Assembly (NCBI GenBank): GCA_944412445.1
Contig: CALYBJ010000001.1
Location: 1 to 64,000, forward strand
Direction of reading: 5' to 3'
DNA: 64,000 bases
From: an uncultured Clostridia bacterium
GTDB lineage: Bacteria > Bacillota > Clostridia > Oscillospirales > Acutalibacteraceae
Part shown: piece after piece, positions 18,305-28,001 of the stretch
How positions within the stretch are numbered: the stretch's first letter is position 1
Layout: each line of letters begins with the position of its first letter
Notes under the pieces: model-generated
Database searches by the model: none
Told to the model about the DNA's origin: nothing
Seen by the model: the letters and a program-made list of their open reading frames with translations, nothing else
Program-made: the position numbers and the translations under genes

Positions 18305-18721
18305 ATGAGTTTCAGCGGTGTGTTTTATCACAGTCTTGACCCTAAAAACAGGGTCTTTATACCCGCAAACTTTCGCGAAGCGTTAGGAGAGAATTTTTAT
18401 ATCTTCAAATCCACGGAAAAATGTCTGTATTTATACGATGCGGAAAGATGGCAGGAATTAATCGGAAATCTTGAAAACGATTCCGACAATCCCCTTTCCA
18501 GAAAAAAACAGAGGCTTCTTTTCAAGAGGGTCGCAAATCTGAGTATGGATAAGCAGGGAAGAATAACAATCGGAAGCGATTTTATTGAGCACGCCGGACT
18601 TAAAAAAGATGTTGTAGTTTTCGGAGTAGGCAGCAGAATTGAAATCTGGGATCTTGACGAGTGGAACAAGCTTGACAGTGAAGATGATGAAGATATGCTG
18701 AGTTCCGGTATAGTTTTCTGA
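18305..18721 (+). CDS. mraZ: Transcriptional regulator MraZ
   Basis: MraZ (138 aa) is a DNA-binding protein that usually represses the dcw cluster it heads. Two AbrB-like swapped-hairpin halves are visible: LDPKNRVFIPANFRE (residues ~11-25) and MDKQGRITIGSDFIEHAGL (~80-98). Both are variants of the family DxKGRxxIP/IG motif. A GGAGGC ribosome binding site lies just before the ATG. The TGGAG direct repeats upstream suggest autoregulation. It leads straight into rsmH, 16 bp away. Confidence 0.94.
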   Translation: MSFSGVFYHSLDPKNRVFIPANFREALGENFYIFKSTEKCLYLYDAERWQELIGNLENDSDNPLSRKKQRLLFKRVANLSMDKQGRITIGSDFIEHAGLKKDVVVFGVGSRIEIWDLDEWNKLDSEDDEDMLSSGIVF

Positions 18722-18737
18722 TGATAGGCGGTGCGAA

Positions 18738-19661
18738 ATGGAATTTGTCCATAAAAGTGTATTGCTGAATGAAGCAGTAGAAGCGCTGACCGTTAAAAAA
18801 GATGGGATATATGTCGATGTGACTGCAGGCGGCGGGGGACATTCCTCCAATATATTAAAAAAACTCGGCGGCACAGGCAGGCTTGTGGCTGTAGACCGGG
18901 ACCCCGACGCCGCAGCAGTCCTGACAAAGCGTTTTGAAAGTGAAAAAAACGCAACTGTTGTAAACGACGTATTTGACAATATAAAGAATATATTAAGCAG
19001 GAATAATATTGAGGGTGTCGACGGAATACTTGCTGATTTAGGGGTAAGCTCCTATCAGCTTGACAGCGCCGAAAGAGGCTTTTCCTTTCATAAGGACGCG
19101 CCTCTTGATATGAGAATGAGCAAATCGGGCTATTCTGCGGCAGACGCCGTAAACAATTTAAGCGAAGAACAGTTAAGAGAGATAATAAGGTCTTACGGTG
19201 AAGAAAAATATGCGGGAAGCATAGCGAGAAACATCGTAAAAGAAAGAGAAAAAAAGAAGATTGAAACCACCTTTGAGCTGTGCGATATAATATCGGCGTC
19301 CATGCCGGCAAAGGCAAAAAGGGACGGGCATCCCGCAAGAAGAACCTTTCAGGCATTGAGGATTTATGTAAACAGAGAGCTTGAAATGCTTCCGGGAGCA
19401 TTAAGGGATATGTTTGACTGTCTTAACAGCGGAGGGGTTCTCGCGGTAATAACCTTCCATTCTCTTGAGGACAGAATAGTTAAAAACACCTTTGCGGAGT
19501 TTTGCAGGGGATGTATATGCCCGCCGGAATTTCCGGTATGCGTATGCGGAAAAAAGCCGAAGGGCGAAATAACGGTAAGGTCGAAGCAGCCTTCCGAAGA
19601 AGAGATACAGGAAAACCCCAGGAGCCGAAGCGCAAGGCTCAGGGCGGTAAGGAAGCTATAA
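18738..19661 (+). CDS. rsmH: 16S rRNA (cytosine-1402-N4)-methyltransferase
   Basis: RsmH (MraW, 307 aa) methylates C1402 in the ribosomal P site using SAM. The SAM loop VDVTAGGGGHS is at residues ~26-36; the family motif DLGVSSYQLD is near 96-105, and FHSLEDRIVK near 235-244. A CxC...CxC patch (GCICPPEFPVCVCG) is seen at ~258-271, as in homologues. It is the second gene of the cluster; the start is supported by AGGCGGTG. Confidence 0.96.
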   Translation: MEFVHKSVLLNEAVEALTVKKDGIYVDVTAGGGGHSSNILKKLGGTGRLVAVDRDPDAAAVLTKRFESEKNATVVNDVFDNIKNILSRNNIEGVDGILADLGVSSYQLDSAERGFSFHKDAPLDMRMSKSGYSAADAVNNLSEEQLREIIRSYGEEKYAGSIARNIVKEREKKKIETTFELCDIISASMPAKAKRDGHPARRTFQALRIYVNRELEMLPGALRDMFDCLNSGGVLAVITFHSLEDRIVKNTFAEFCRGCICPPEFPVCVCGKKPKGEITVRSKQPSEEEIQENPRSRSARLRAVRKL

Positions 19662-19682
19662 AAAGCAGGGAGATGTGTAAAG

Positions 19683-20225
19683 ATGGCTCAAAGCAGCGAG
19701 GCGTACGATTTTTCTTTATTTGAACCTTATGAATACGGAACGGCGGCGCCTGAGTATGAGCCGGATTACGAAAGAGAAGAGAGATACGAAAGACCTGCGG
19801 AAAAGAAGCAGAGGCAGCAAAGCGCAGTATCTCAGAAGGAAAGAAGAGCAACTGCCCGGTCCCGTGCTAATGCGGTAAAGCTTTTGGCGGCGGCAGCGGT
19901 AATATTTATGTTCATCGGCTCCGGACTTTATTTAAACGGAAGACTTGACGAAACCGCAAGAAATATCAGCCGGATTGAGTCACAGATTGAAATCGCGAAA
20001 AGCGAAAATATAAGGCTTAACTCAAAGCTTGAGGGCATGGTATCCGTTGATAAGATAGAAAACTATGCGGAAAATGTGCTGGGAATGGTAAAGCTTGAGG
20101 ATTACAAGGTAAAATATTTCAATAATGACGCGGGGAACAGGGTTATAGTATCAGGAGGAAAAACATATTCCGATTCACAGGGAATATGGGGCAAAATCCA
20201 GAGCTTTTTTGAAAACATATTTTAA
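19683..20225 (+). CDS. ftsL: FtsL/DivIC-like septum protein
   Basis: This 180-residue bitopic membrane protein has a charged cytoplasmic N-terminus (residues 1-62, with EPEYEPDYEREER-like acidic repeats then basic residues), one transmembrane helix at ~63-82 and an extracytoplasmic coiled coil at ~85-125. This is the FtsL/DivIC layout. FtsL proteins form a trimer with DivIC and DivIB and activate the septal synthase FtsW-PBP. Sequence identity in this family is very low, so the call rests on topology and position between rsmH and the PBP gene. Confidence 0.82.
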   Translation: MAQSSEAYDFSLFEPYEYGTAAPEYEPDYEREERYERPAEKKQRQQSAVSQKERRATARSRANAVKLLAAAAVIFMFIGSGLYLNGRLDETARNISRIESQIEIAKSENIRLNSKLEGMVSVDKIENYAENVLGMVKLEDYKVKYFNNDAGNRVIVSGGKTYSDSQGIWGKIQSFFENIF

Positions 20226-20359
20226 ATAAGAAATTTGATTGATTTTAAATTCTGATAAAAACAATCGGGAATATATTATAAAAAAAATAAATACATATAT
20301 GTAGGGACAGAAAAAAACATAAATAAGAATGTCGAAAAGGTAAGAAGCACATAAAAAAA

Positions 20360-20382
20360 GGGCGAAAATATTTCGCCCTTTT
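20360..20382 (+). terminator. Terminator-like hairpin between ftsL and the PBP gene
   Basis: GGGCGAAA (20360-20367) pairs with TTTCGCCC (20371-20378), with flanking A and T runs that extend the stem. It would partly end transcripts from the mraZ promoter, or serve as an mRNA processing stem. Confidence 0.65.
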
Positions 20383-20447
20383 TCTGGCAAAGACGGGAAA
20401 ATACCGAAATACATAAAAATGTCAAATACGGAAAGGAGCGGCGGCAA

Positions 20448-22727
20448 ATGAGCAAACCGGATAATAAAAAAAGAAGAGGCGTAACTGCCCTCAGAATAAT
20501 GGCGTTGCTGTCAGCTGTTCTGATAGTAAGACTGGGCTATCTTCAGATAATAAAGGGCGACGAATACGCCGCGAAAGCAGAGAACCAGCAGTTAAGCGAC
20601 AAGGAAACAACCCCGGGCAGAGGCTCTATTTATGACGCCAACATGAATGTGCTGGCGCAGAGCGCTTCCGTATGGCTTGTATATATAAACCCTTACGAGA
20701 TAAATAAAATCAGCGATGAAACGGAAAGGGAAAAGGTAAGGGAAATAGTAGTAAGCGGACTTTCCGTAATACTTGACATGGACGCCGATACCATAAGGGA
20801 ATACACTCAGAGGGATTCTTCATACCAGAAGGTAAAGGGTGAAATCGAAAACGACCAAAGAGAAGAAATTTTAAATCTTATAGATAAATACGAAAATGAA
20901 AAGGACCCGGTGGATCTGGGTACGATTATAGGAATAAACCCCGATGTTAAGAGATATTACCCGTATTCATCCCTTGCGTCAACGGTAATCGGCTTTACGG
21001 GTACGGACGGAGTAGGACTTGCGGGTCTTGAATATTACTACGATGAATTATTAACAGGCGAATCAGGCAGAACGATAACCGCCATTGACGGAAATATGTC
21101 CCAGATGCCTAACCAGTACGAGACAATATATGCGGCGAAGGAAGGCTCAAGCCTTGTTCTGACTCTTGACATTTACATACAGTATATTCTTGAAGATGTG
21201 CTTTCCGAGGCTATGGAAACAACGAAAGCGGAAAACATATACGGAATTGTAATGGATGTTGACACGGGAGCCATACTGGGAATGGTATCACTTCCGGATT
21301 ACGATTTGAATAACCCCTATGTAATAAAAAGCGAGACGCTTCAGAAGGAATACGAGGAACAGCTTACTGCGAATTATGAGGATGCCACGGGAGACGAGCC
21401 CACGGAGCCTAAGTCAAAATCATATTATCAGAATTTGCAGTGGAGAAACAGAGCCGTATCAAACACCTACGAGCCGGGCTCGGTATTTAAAATAATAACG
21501 GCGTCGGCGGCACTTGAAGAGGGCACGGCGAATCTTAATACAAGCTATTACTGCAGCGGCTCAATAGACTACGCAACGAGAACAATACACTGCTGGAAGC
21601 TTGAGGGCCACGGAAGCGAAACCTTTGTGGATTTGCTAAAAAACTCCTGCAATCCCTTTGCGGTAACACTTGCCGGCGAGCTCGGAACGGACAGATATTA
21701 CGATTATTTTGAGGCCTTCGGCTTTACGGAGAAAACGGGACTTGACCTTCCGGGAGAAACAACCCCCAGAGAAGGCGTGCTTTATATGTCAAGGGACAAT
21801 TTCTCACAGTCGGATCTTGCCTCCTATTCATTCGGCCAGAGCTTCCAGGTATCGCCCATACAGATGATAACAGCGGTGGCGGCAGTGGCAAACGGCGGAA
21901 AGCTTATGACGCCGTACATAGTTGACAAGGTAATAGACGCCGACGGAAAGACGGTAAGCGAAACTGAGCCTACAGTTAAAAGGCAGGTAATATCCGAGAA
22001 GACAGCCAGCATTGTAAGAGACGCAATGGAGCAGGTTGTTTCCACGGGAACAGGTAAAAACGCCTATGTTGCAGGCTATCATGTAGCCGGAAAGACAGGC
22101 ACATCGGAAAAGCTTACCGAAGAGGAAGAGGATGTATATATCGCTTCATTCTGCGGCTTTGCTCCGGCATACGATCCTGAAATCGCGGTAATAATCATAG
22201 TAGACGAACCCGAGGGCGAGCACGGCGGCGGCGCTGTGGCGGCGCCTCTTGCGGGAGAGGTTTTCGAGCAGGCGCTCGAATATCTGGGAGTAGAACATTC
22301 CTATACTGACAGCGAGCTTGAGCTTCTTGTGGAAACGGCTCCTGCGCTTACCGGCAAAACGGTATCCGAGGCAAGGAGCGAGGTCAGCTCCAAGTCGATA
22401 AATGTAAAAGTGGTAGGAGACGGAGACACGGTAATATCCCAGTATCCCGAGGCAGGAAGAGAAATACCCTCCGACGGAATAATCGTTCTTTATACAGATG
22501 AGGAAAACACTTCAAAGGAGGTAACCGTTCCGGACTTTACCGGCTATACCGTAAGCGAAGCCAACAGGATAGCCACGGAATACGGCCTGAATATAAAAAT
22601 ATCGGGAAGCTCCCTGAACAGCGGAACGGTATACGCCTATAAGCAGAGTATAGACCAGGGCGAAACCGTAAGCATGGGAGAAATAATAACCGTTTACTTT
22701 AAAACCACTGTTGATGTGTCTGATTAA
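20448..22727 (+). CDS. PASTA-containing class B penicillin-binding protein (SpoVD/FtsI type)
   Basis: This 759-residue transpeptidase cross-links septal or spore-cortex peptidoglycan. It has a short basic N-terminus, one membrane anchor (~15-35), a PBP dimerisation domain (~55-220), the transpeptidase domain (~240-610) and two PASTA domains (~622-690 and ~692-755). The active-site Ser is S345 in SVFK, SCN is near residue 400, and KTGTS is at ~549-553. Bacillus has two such paralogues, PBP2B for division and SpoVD for the spore cortex. With a single copy here next to ftsL, either or both roles are possible. The AAAGGAG ribosome binding site fixes the start. Confidence 0.93.
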   Translation: MSKPDNKKRRGVTALRIMALLSAVLIVRLGYLQIIKGDEYAAKAENQQLSDKETTPGRGSIYDANMNVLAQSASVWLVYINPYEINKISDETEREKVREIVVSGLSVILDMDADTIREYTQRDSSYQKVKGEIENDQREEILNLIDKYENEKDPVDLGTIIGINPDVKRYYPYSSLASTVIGFTGTDGVGLAGLEYYYDELLTGESGRTITAIDGNMSQMPNQYETIYAAKEGSSLVLTLDIYIQYILEDVLSEAMETTKAENIYGIVMDVDTGAILGMVSLPDYDLNNPYVIKSETLQKEYEEQLTANYEDATGDEPTEPKSKSYYQNLQWRNRAVSNTYEPGSVFKIITASAALEEGTANLNTSYYCSGSIDYATRTIHCWKLEGHGSETFVDLLKNSCNPFAVTLAGELGTDRYYDYFEAFGFTEKTGLDLPGETTPREGVLYMSRDNFSQSDLASYSFGQSFQVSPIQMITAVAAVANGGKLMTPYIVDKVIDADGKTVSETEPTVKRQVISEKTASIVRDAMEQVVSTGTGKNAYVAGYHVAGKTGTSEKLTEEEEDVYIASFCGFAPAYDPEIAVIIIVDEPEGEHGGGAVAAPLAGEVFEQALEYLGVEHSYTDSELELLVETAPALTGKTVSEARSEVSSKSINVKVVGDGDTVISQYPEAGREIPSDGIIVLYTDEENTSKEVTVPDFTGYTVSEANRIATEYGLNIKISGSSLNSGTVYAYKQSIDQGETVSMGEIITVYFKTTVDVSD

Positions 22728-22741
22728 CGGAGGTGACACAA

Positions 22742-24187
22742 ATGAAGCTGTCTGAAATATTAAAGGGAATAAAGTCGTACGACATTTATGAGGATAAGGA
22801 TATATCCTATATAACATCGGATTCAAGAGATATAAGGGAAAACAGCGTGTTTGTCTGCATTAAGGGAAAGAATTTCGACGGACATGACGCTGCCGGAGAA
22901 GCTCTCGGAAAAGGAGCGCTGTATGCCGTAACCGAAAGGGATTTGGGAATAAAAAATCAAATCGTTGTTGAAAACACAAGGGAAGCGCTGTCCCTGATGT
23001 GCGGAAACTTTTTCGGAAACCCGGCGAAAAAGCTCAAGCTTATAGGCATTACCGGCACAAACGGAAAAACAACAACATCTTTCCTTATAAAAAATATGCT
23101 GGAAAAAATGGGACACAAAACGGGACTTTTGGGAACCGTAAAAAATATGGCAGGGGAAAAGGAATTTCCCTCAAGCCTTACTACTCCCGAAAGCTTTCAG
23201 CTTCATGAGCTTTTTTCCGAAATGGTGAAAGAGGGCTGCGAGTACTGCGTAATGGAGGTATCCTCTCAGGCGCTTGCCCAGGAGAGAGTTGCCGGACTTG
23301 ATTTTGACGCCGCAGTGTTTACGAACCTTACTCAGGATCACCTTGACTACCACGGAACCTTTGAAAATTACGCCGAGGCGAAGTCAAAGCTTTTTTCACA
23401 GGCAAAGCTGTGCATACTTAACCTTGACGATGAATACGCAATGTCAATGATGAGAAATTCCGGAGGAAGAATGGTAACCTATTCGGTAAACCATGACGAG
23501 TCCGACTATACGGCGAAATATATACGCTACAAAAACGACGGAATAGAATACGAGCTTGTAACCATGGGTTATATTGAGAGAGTAAAGGTTAAAATACCGG
23601 GCGAGTTTACAGTGTATAACTCAATGGCGGCGGCAGTAACTCTTATAGAGCTTGGTTTTGATTTCAGCCAGGTGCTTTACGCTCTTTCACTGTCAGAGGG
23701 AGTAAAGGGCAGAATAGAGGTTGTGCCTGCGGACACCGACTACACGGTAATAATAGATTACGCTCATTCTCCCGACGGACTTGAAAATATAATTTCCTCA
23801 CTGAGAAAAATAGCAAAAAGAAGAATAATAACCGTGTTCGGCTGCGGCGGCGACAGGGACAGAACAAAAAGACCCATTATGGGAGCCATAGCGGCAAAGC
23901 TGTCCGATGTAATAGTAGTTACCTCGGATAACCCCAGAAGCGAAGACCCGAACGCCATAATTGATGATATTTTAGAGGGCATAAAAGGCTCAAAGACAAA
24001 GAAGATTGTGGAGCCGGACAGAACGAAAGCCATAGCGGCGGCTTTAAAGGAAGCCAAAACGGACGATATTGTACTGCTTGCAGGCAAGGGACACGAAACA
24101 TATCAGATACTCAGCACGGGAAAAATACACTACGACGAGAGAGAAATCGTCAAAGGACTTCTTGAGGGAACAATAAAGGCTGATTGA
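22742..24187 (+). CDS. murE: UDP-MurNAc-L-Ala-D-Glu:meso-diaminopimelate ligase
   Basis: MurE (481 aa) adds the third residue of the wall peptide. The P-loop GITGTNGKTTTSF lies near residues 102-114. The C-terminal domain has the DNPRSEDP motif, whose DNPR core marks meso-DAP rather than lysine specificity. I chose the ATG at 22742, eight bases after GGAGGTG, rather than the upstream GTG at 22733. It lies directly after the PBP gene, as in Bacillus and many Clostridia. Confidence 0.95.
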   Translation: MKLSEILKGIKSYDIYEDKDISYITSDSRDIRENSVFVCIKGKNFDGHDAAGEALGKGALYAVTERDLGIKNQIVVENTREALSLMCGNFFGNPAKKLKLIGITGTNGKTTTSFLIKNMLEKMGHKTGLLGTVKNMAGEKEFPSSLTTPESFQLHELFSEMVKEGCEYCVMEVSSQALAQERVAGLDFDAAVFTNLTQDHLDYHGTFENYAEAKSKLFSQAKLCILNLDDEYAMSMMRNSGGRMVTYSVNHDESDYTAKYIRYKNDGIEYELVTMGYIERVKVKIPGEFTVYNSMAAAVTLIELGFDFSQVLYALSLSEGVKGRIEVVPADTDYTVIIDYAHSPDGLENIISSLRKIAKRRIITVFGCGGDRDRTKRPIMGAIAAKLSDVIVVTSDNPRSEDPNAIIDDILEGIKGSKTKKIVEPDRTKAIAAALKEAKTDDIVLLAGKGHETYQILSTGKIHYDEREIVKGLLEGTIKAD

Positions 24188-24259
24188 TTTGAAAAAATTA
24201 AATGTACGCAGGAGAAATTGTCACAGGTTTTTCTTATAGTATTATAAGGGTTGATTGAT

Positions 24260-25618
24260 TTGAAAGAACTGAAAATTTCAGAGGCGGCAAAGGCCGCAGG
24301 GGGCAGATATACTTCCGAGGGAGTGTTTACGGGAGTTTATACCGATTCCAGAAAGCCTCTTAAAGGAGGACTTTTTATAGCTCTTGAGGGAGAAAAGTTT
24401 GACGGCCACGATTTTATTGAGAATGCGGAAAAGGACGGAGCGGCGGCGGTAATGTGCCGAAAGGAAGTAAAATGCTCCATACCCGTAATATATGTAAAAG
24501 ACACGAAAACGGCGCTTTTGAAGCTTGCGGCATATTACAGAAGCCTGTTCAGTATTCCTGTAATAGGACTTACGGGAAGCGTAGGCAAGACCACAACAAA
24601 GGAAATGACCGCTCTCGCAGCTTCAAGCGTATACAGAACGGTAAAAACTCAGGGCAACCTTAACAATGAAATCGGAATGCCCATGACAATTTTCAATATT
24701 GACGATACAACGCAGGCGGCAGTAATAGAAATGGGAATGAACCATTTCGGAGAAATTTCAAGGCTTACGGCTGTTTCAAAGCCTGACGCGGCGATAATTA
24801 CAAATATCGGTGTTTCCCACATTGAGAACTTAGGCTCAAGGGAAAATATATTAAAGGCGAAGCTTGAAATTTTAGAGGGAATGAAGGAAGGCTCGCCCCT
24901 GATTTTAAACGGCGACAACGACCTGCTTAAAACCGTAAAAAACGAAAAATACAATATTATCTTTTTCGGCATAGAAAATGATAACGCCGATATTACCGCC
25001 TCGGATATAGAGGAAAATTCAGAGGGAATCTCCTTTTGTATAAATTACAAAGGAAAAAAATATAATACCTATGTGCCCTCTCCGGGAATACATAACGTAT
25101 ATAACGCATTGGCGGCGTTCGGAGCGGGAGTTGCGATAGGCGTACCTGAGGAAAAAGCCGCGGATGCTCTTAAAAATTATGTGCCCTCGGGAATGAGACA
25201 GAAAATAACTTCAAAAGGCGGCATAACCTTTATAGAGGACTGCTACAACGCCAGCCCCGATTCCGTAAAAGCCGGAATAAACACCTTAAAGGGGATAAAA
25301 GCTTCACGGCATATTGCTGTTCTCGGGGATATGCTGGAGCTGGGAGATTTTTCATCTTCACTTCATTCCCGGTGCGGAAAATACGCCGCAGAAAAGGGCG
25401 TGGATTTGCTTTTCACTTACGGAGAAGCTTCCGGGAACACAGCGGAAGAAGCCGAAAAGAACGGGATTAAAGCATATCGCTTCCGTGATGAAAATGAGCT
25501 TGTAAAGGCTCTTGTTAAAGAATTAAAAGCGGGAGACGCCGTTTTGTTTAAGGCAAGCAGAGGAATGAAGCTTGAAAATGTTATAAATGGCGTATACGAA
25601 GTAATTGACAACAATTAA
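24260..25618 (+). CDS. murF: UDP-MurNAc-tripeptide:D-Ala-D-Ala ligase
   Basis: MurF (452 aa) adds D-Ala-D-Ala to the UDP-MurNAc tripeptide with ATP. The P-loop GLTGSVGKTTTKEM is near residues 102-115, and the mid-domain shows EMGMNHFGEI and ITNIGVSHIENLGS. The DCYNASPDS motif is in the C-terminal half. TTG at 24260 is preferred because AAGGG at 24246-24250 is correctly spaced; the TTG at 24251 abuts it. The 72 bp before it contain a partial repeat of the murE/murF junction sequence. Confidence 0.94.
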   Translation: MKELKISEAAKAAGGRYTSEGVFTGVYTDSRKPLKGGLFIALEGEKFDGHDFIENAEKDGAAAVMCRKEVKCSIPVIYVKDTKTALLKLAAYYRSLFSIPVIGLTGSVGKTTTKEMTALAASSVYRTVKTQGNLNNEIGMPMTIFNIDDTTQAAVIEMGMNHFGEISRLTAVSKPDAAIITNIGVSHIENLGSRENILKAKLEILEGMKEGSPLILNGDNDLLKTVKNEKYNIIFFGIENDNADITASDIEENSEGISFCINYKGKKYNTYVPSPGIHNVYNALAAFGAGVAIGVPEEKAADALKNYVPSGMRQKITSKGGITFIEDCYNASPDSVKAGINTLKGIKASRHIAVLGDMLELGDFSSSLHSRCGKYAAEKGVDLLFTYGEASGNTAEEAEKNGIKAYRFRDENELVKALVKELKAGDAVLFKASRGMKLENVINGVYEVIDNN

Positions 25619-25664
25619 ATAATAAAAATATAACGGAAAACCAATAAGAAAGGCGGTCAGAAAA

Positions 25665-26693
25665 ATGAATAAATGGGCAGCGTTTGCCGCGGCGGCGGTA
25701 ATAGGCTTTTTCGTATCGTTTTTACTGGGCTATATTGTAATACCGTGGCTTCACAAGCTTAAATTCGGACAGACAATACTTGATATCGGACCCTCCTGGC
25801 ACAAGAAAAAGCAGGGAACCCCTACAATGGGCGGTATACTGTTTATGGCAGGAATAGGGGCGGCTTTGGCTGTTGTTCTTATAACCGACAAAATAATGGG
25901 CGGCGATATAATAGGCGAAGGAAGCCTTGTGCCCGGAAACGTTAAAACCAAGTTTTACAGCGGACTTATAATGGCTTTCGCCTTTGCCCTTATAGGCTTT
26001 GCGGACGACTATATAAAGGTAGTTAAAAAGAGAAACCTTGGTCTTACTATTTTGCAGAAAACAATAGCCCAGGTAATAGTAATGGCAGGCTATCTTATTT
26101 CTCTTCAGATGGCGGGAGCTACCTACATAATGTTCCCCTTTATCGGAGCGGTTGACCTTAAATGGCTGTTCTGGTTTGTAGGGGTAGCCGTTATGTACTG
26201 CACCGTAAACGCCGTAAACTTTACCGACGGCATCGACGGTCTTTGCGCCTCGGTAACGGCAACCTTTGCGGCGGCAGGAATAGTTGTGGCTCTTTTAAGG
26301 GGAGTTTTCGGAGTAAGTCTTCTCTGCGCCGCGATTTTCGGAAGCCTCGCGGGCTATCTTATCTGGAACTGGAACCCGGCTAAGGTTATGATGGGCGATA
26401 CAGGCTCCATGTTCCTGGGAGGACTTGTAGTGGCAGTGTCCTACTGCCTTGATATGCCCTGGCTTATACTTCTTATGGGTATAGTATATGTAATGGAGTT
26501 CGGCTCGGATATTATTCAGATAGGCTACTTTAAAATAACTCACGGAAAGCGTATTTTCAAAATGGCTCCTATTCACCACCATTTTGAGAAATGCGGCTGG
26601 AAAGAAAAAAAGATTGTATATGTTTTTTCAATTATCAATATAATAGGCTGTGTTCTGGCAATACTTCTTGTATACTTCGGAATGCCGAAATAA
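25665..26693 (+). CDS. mraY: Phospho-MurNAc-pentapeptide transferase
   Basis: MraY (342 aa) transfers phospho-MurNAc-pentapeptide to undecaprenyl phosphate, making lipid I in the inner leaflet. About ten transmembrane helices are visible. Conserved loops are KKQGTPTMGG (~45-54), FADDYIKV (~107-114), NAVNFTDGIDGL (~184-195), MMGDTGSMFLGG and the cytoplasmic PIHHHFE. The ATG follows a GGCGGT ribosome binding site. The gene murD, which normally follows in Clostridia, is absent; ftsW comes next, 35 bp away. Confidence 0.96.
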   Translation: MNKWAAFAAAAVIGFFVSFLLGYIVIPWLHKLKFGQTILDIGPSWHKKKQGTPTMGGILFMAGIGAALAVVLITDKIMGGDIIGEGSLVPGNVKTKFYSGLIMAFAFALIGFADDYIKVVKKRNLGLTILQKTIAQVIVMAGYLISLQMAGATYIMFPFIGAVDLKWLFWFVGVAVMYCTVNAVNFTDGIDGLCASVTATFAAAGIVVALLRGVFGVSLLCAAIFGSLAGYLIWNWNPAKVMMGDTGSMFLGGLVVAVSYCLDMPWLILLMGIVYVMEFGSDIIQIGYFKITHGKRIFKMAPIHHHFEKCGWKEKKIVYVFSIINIIGCVLAILLVYFGMPK

Positions 26694-26728
26694 GCCTGTA
26701 AAAGCAAAATCTGACGGAGGTAAGGCAA

Positions 26729-27991
26729 ATGGAGAATAAAAGCTTATCAGAAAGCTCATTTGCGAAAAGAGTTGTCCGAAAGCATTTATGCTACGGCAGC
26801 TTTGATATATGGTTTTTAATAATATTGCTGGCTCTTGTGTGCTTCGGACTTGTTATGATGTTTTCGGCAAGCTATCCTTACGCTCTCAATATGTATAACG
26901 ACTCCACACATTTTATAAGCAGACAGGCGCCTTTCGCGGCGTTGGGAATAGTTATGATGCTTATAATATCAAGAATAAACCCCTATGTCTGGAAGCATTA
27001 CGCAGCGCCTATTCTGATAATAGCCGTACTTCTTTTGCTTGTAGTATTCGTTCTGCCTCAGTACAAGGCAGGCTTTTACCGCTGGATCGATTTAAAGTTT
27101 ACAACTATTCAGCCTTCTGAGGTAGCGAAATTCGCCGTAATAATCGCAGGAGCGGTAATTTACGATAAATATAAAAATCATATGAGCTCTTCCAGAGTTG
27201 CCACTACTCCCATAGCTCAAAAGGTAAATAAAAAGCTCGGAGCCGGTATAGTCAGAGAATCCTGGGTTCCCACTTGGCTGTTCTGCGGATATTTTATTCT
27301 TTGCTCTTTGCTTGTATTCCTTGAAAAGCATCTTTCCGGCTGTATCCTTCTTTTCGCAATAGGCGTGGTTATGATGTATTTAGGAGGAGTAAGACAGCGG
27401 TGGTTTGTTATCGCCGTTGCCTCCGTTGCAGTGCTGGGAACTCTTGTTTGCGTGTATATAATGGCTACAAAGGACTCCGACTCAACAAATATTCTTCAGG
27501 GCTATATGAAAGAGAGAATTGTGGGCTGGCTGGATAAGGATTACGACCCCACAGGCACAAGATGGCAGACAAATCAGGCGCTTTACGCCATAGGCTCCGG
27601 AGGCTTTTTCGGTAAGGGGCTGGGAAATTCCACACAGAAATATATGTATGTTTCAGAGCCTCAGAACGATATGATTTTTTCAATCGTCTGCGAGGAGCTG
27701 GGCTTTGTGGGAGCGGCCTTTGTAATAATTCTTTTCGTGCTTCTCGTTTACAGGGGAATAGTTATAGGCCTTCACGCCAAGACACGCTTTGAATCTCTTC
27801 TTGCCATGGGTATAGTTTTTCAGGTGGGGCTTCAGGTGCTTTTGAATATCGCCGTCGCCACCGATTCAATTCCCAATACAGGAATAAGCCTGCCTTTCTT
27901 CAGCTACGGAGGAACATCTCTTATAATGCTGCTGTGCGAAATGGGAGTAGTTCTTGCGATATCAAGAGAGAGCAGTTTAAATAAAAAGTAG
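26729..27991 (+). CDS. ftsW: FtsW/SpoVE-type peptidoglycan glycosyltransferase
   Basis: This 420-residue SEDS protein polymerises glycan strands from lipid II, working with a class B PBP. About ten membrane helices are present. Signature segments are MMFSASYPYAL at the end of the first helix, WIDLKFTTIQPSEVAKF (~110-126), the large extracellular loop with GSGGFFGKGLGNS (~290-302) and the C-terminal SLPFFSYGGTSLI. It sits between mraY and murG, where Bacillus has spoVE. It could serve division, sporulation or both. The GGAGGT ribosome binding site is strong. Confidence 0.93.
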   Translation: MENKSLSESSFAKRVVRKHLCYGSFDIWFLIILLALVCFGLVMMFSASYPYALNMYNDSTHFISRQAPFAALGIVMMLIISRINPYVWKHYAAPILIIAVLLLLVVFVLPQYKAGFYRWIDLKFTTIQPSEVAKFAVIIAGAVIYDKYKNHMSSSRVATTPIAQKVNKKLGAGIVRESWVPTWLFCGYFILCSLLVFLEKHLSGCILLFAIGVVMMYLGGVRQRWFVIAVASVAVLGTLVCVYIMATKDSDSTNILQGYMKERIVGWLDKDYDPTGTRWQTNQALYAIGSGGFFGKGLGNSTQKYMYVSEPQNDMIFSIVCEELGFVGAAFVIILFVLLVYRGIVIGLHAKTRFESLLAMGIVFQVGLQVLLNIAVATDSIPNTGISLPFFSYGGTSLIMLLCEMGVVLAISRESSLNKK

Positions 27992-28001
27992 GTAGAAATT
28001 T

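Noticed and set aside
24188-24259. Possible small gene between murE and murF
   Set aside because: No frame longer than a few codons; the region is explained by a short duplication and the murF ribosome binding site.
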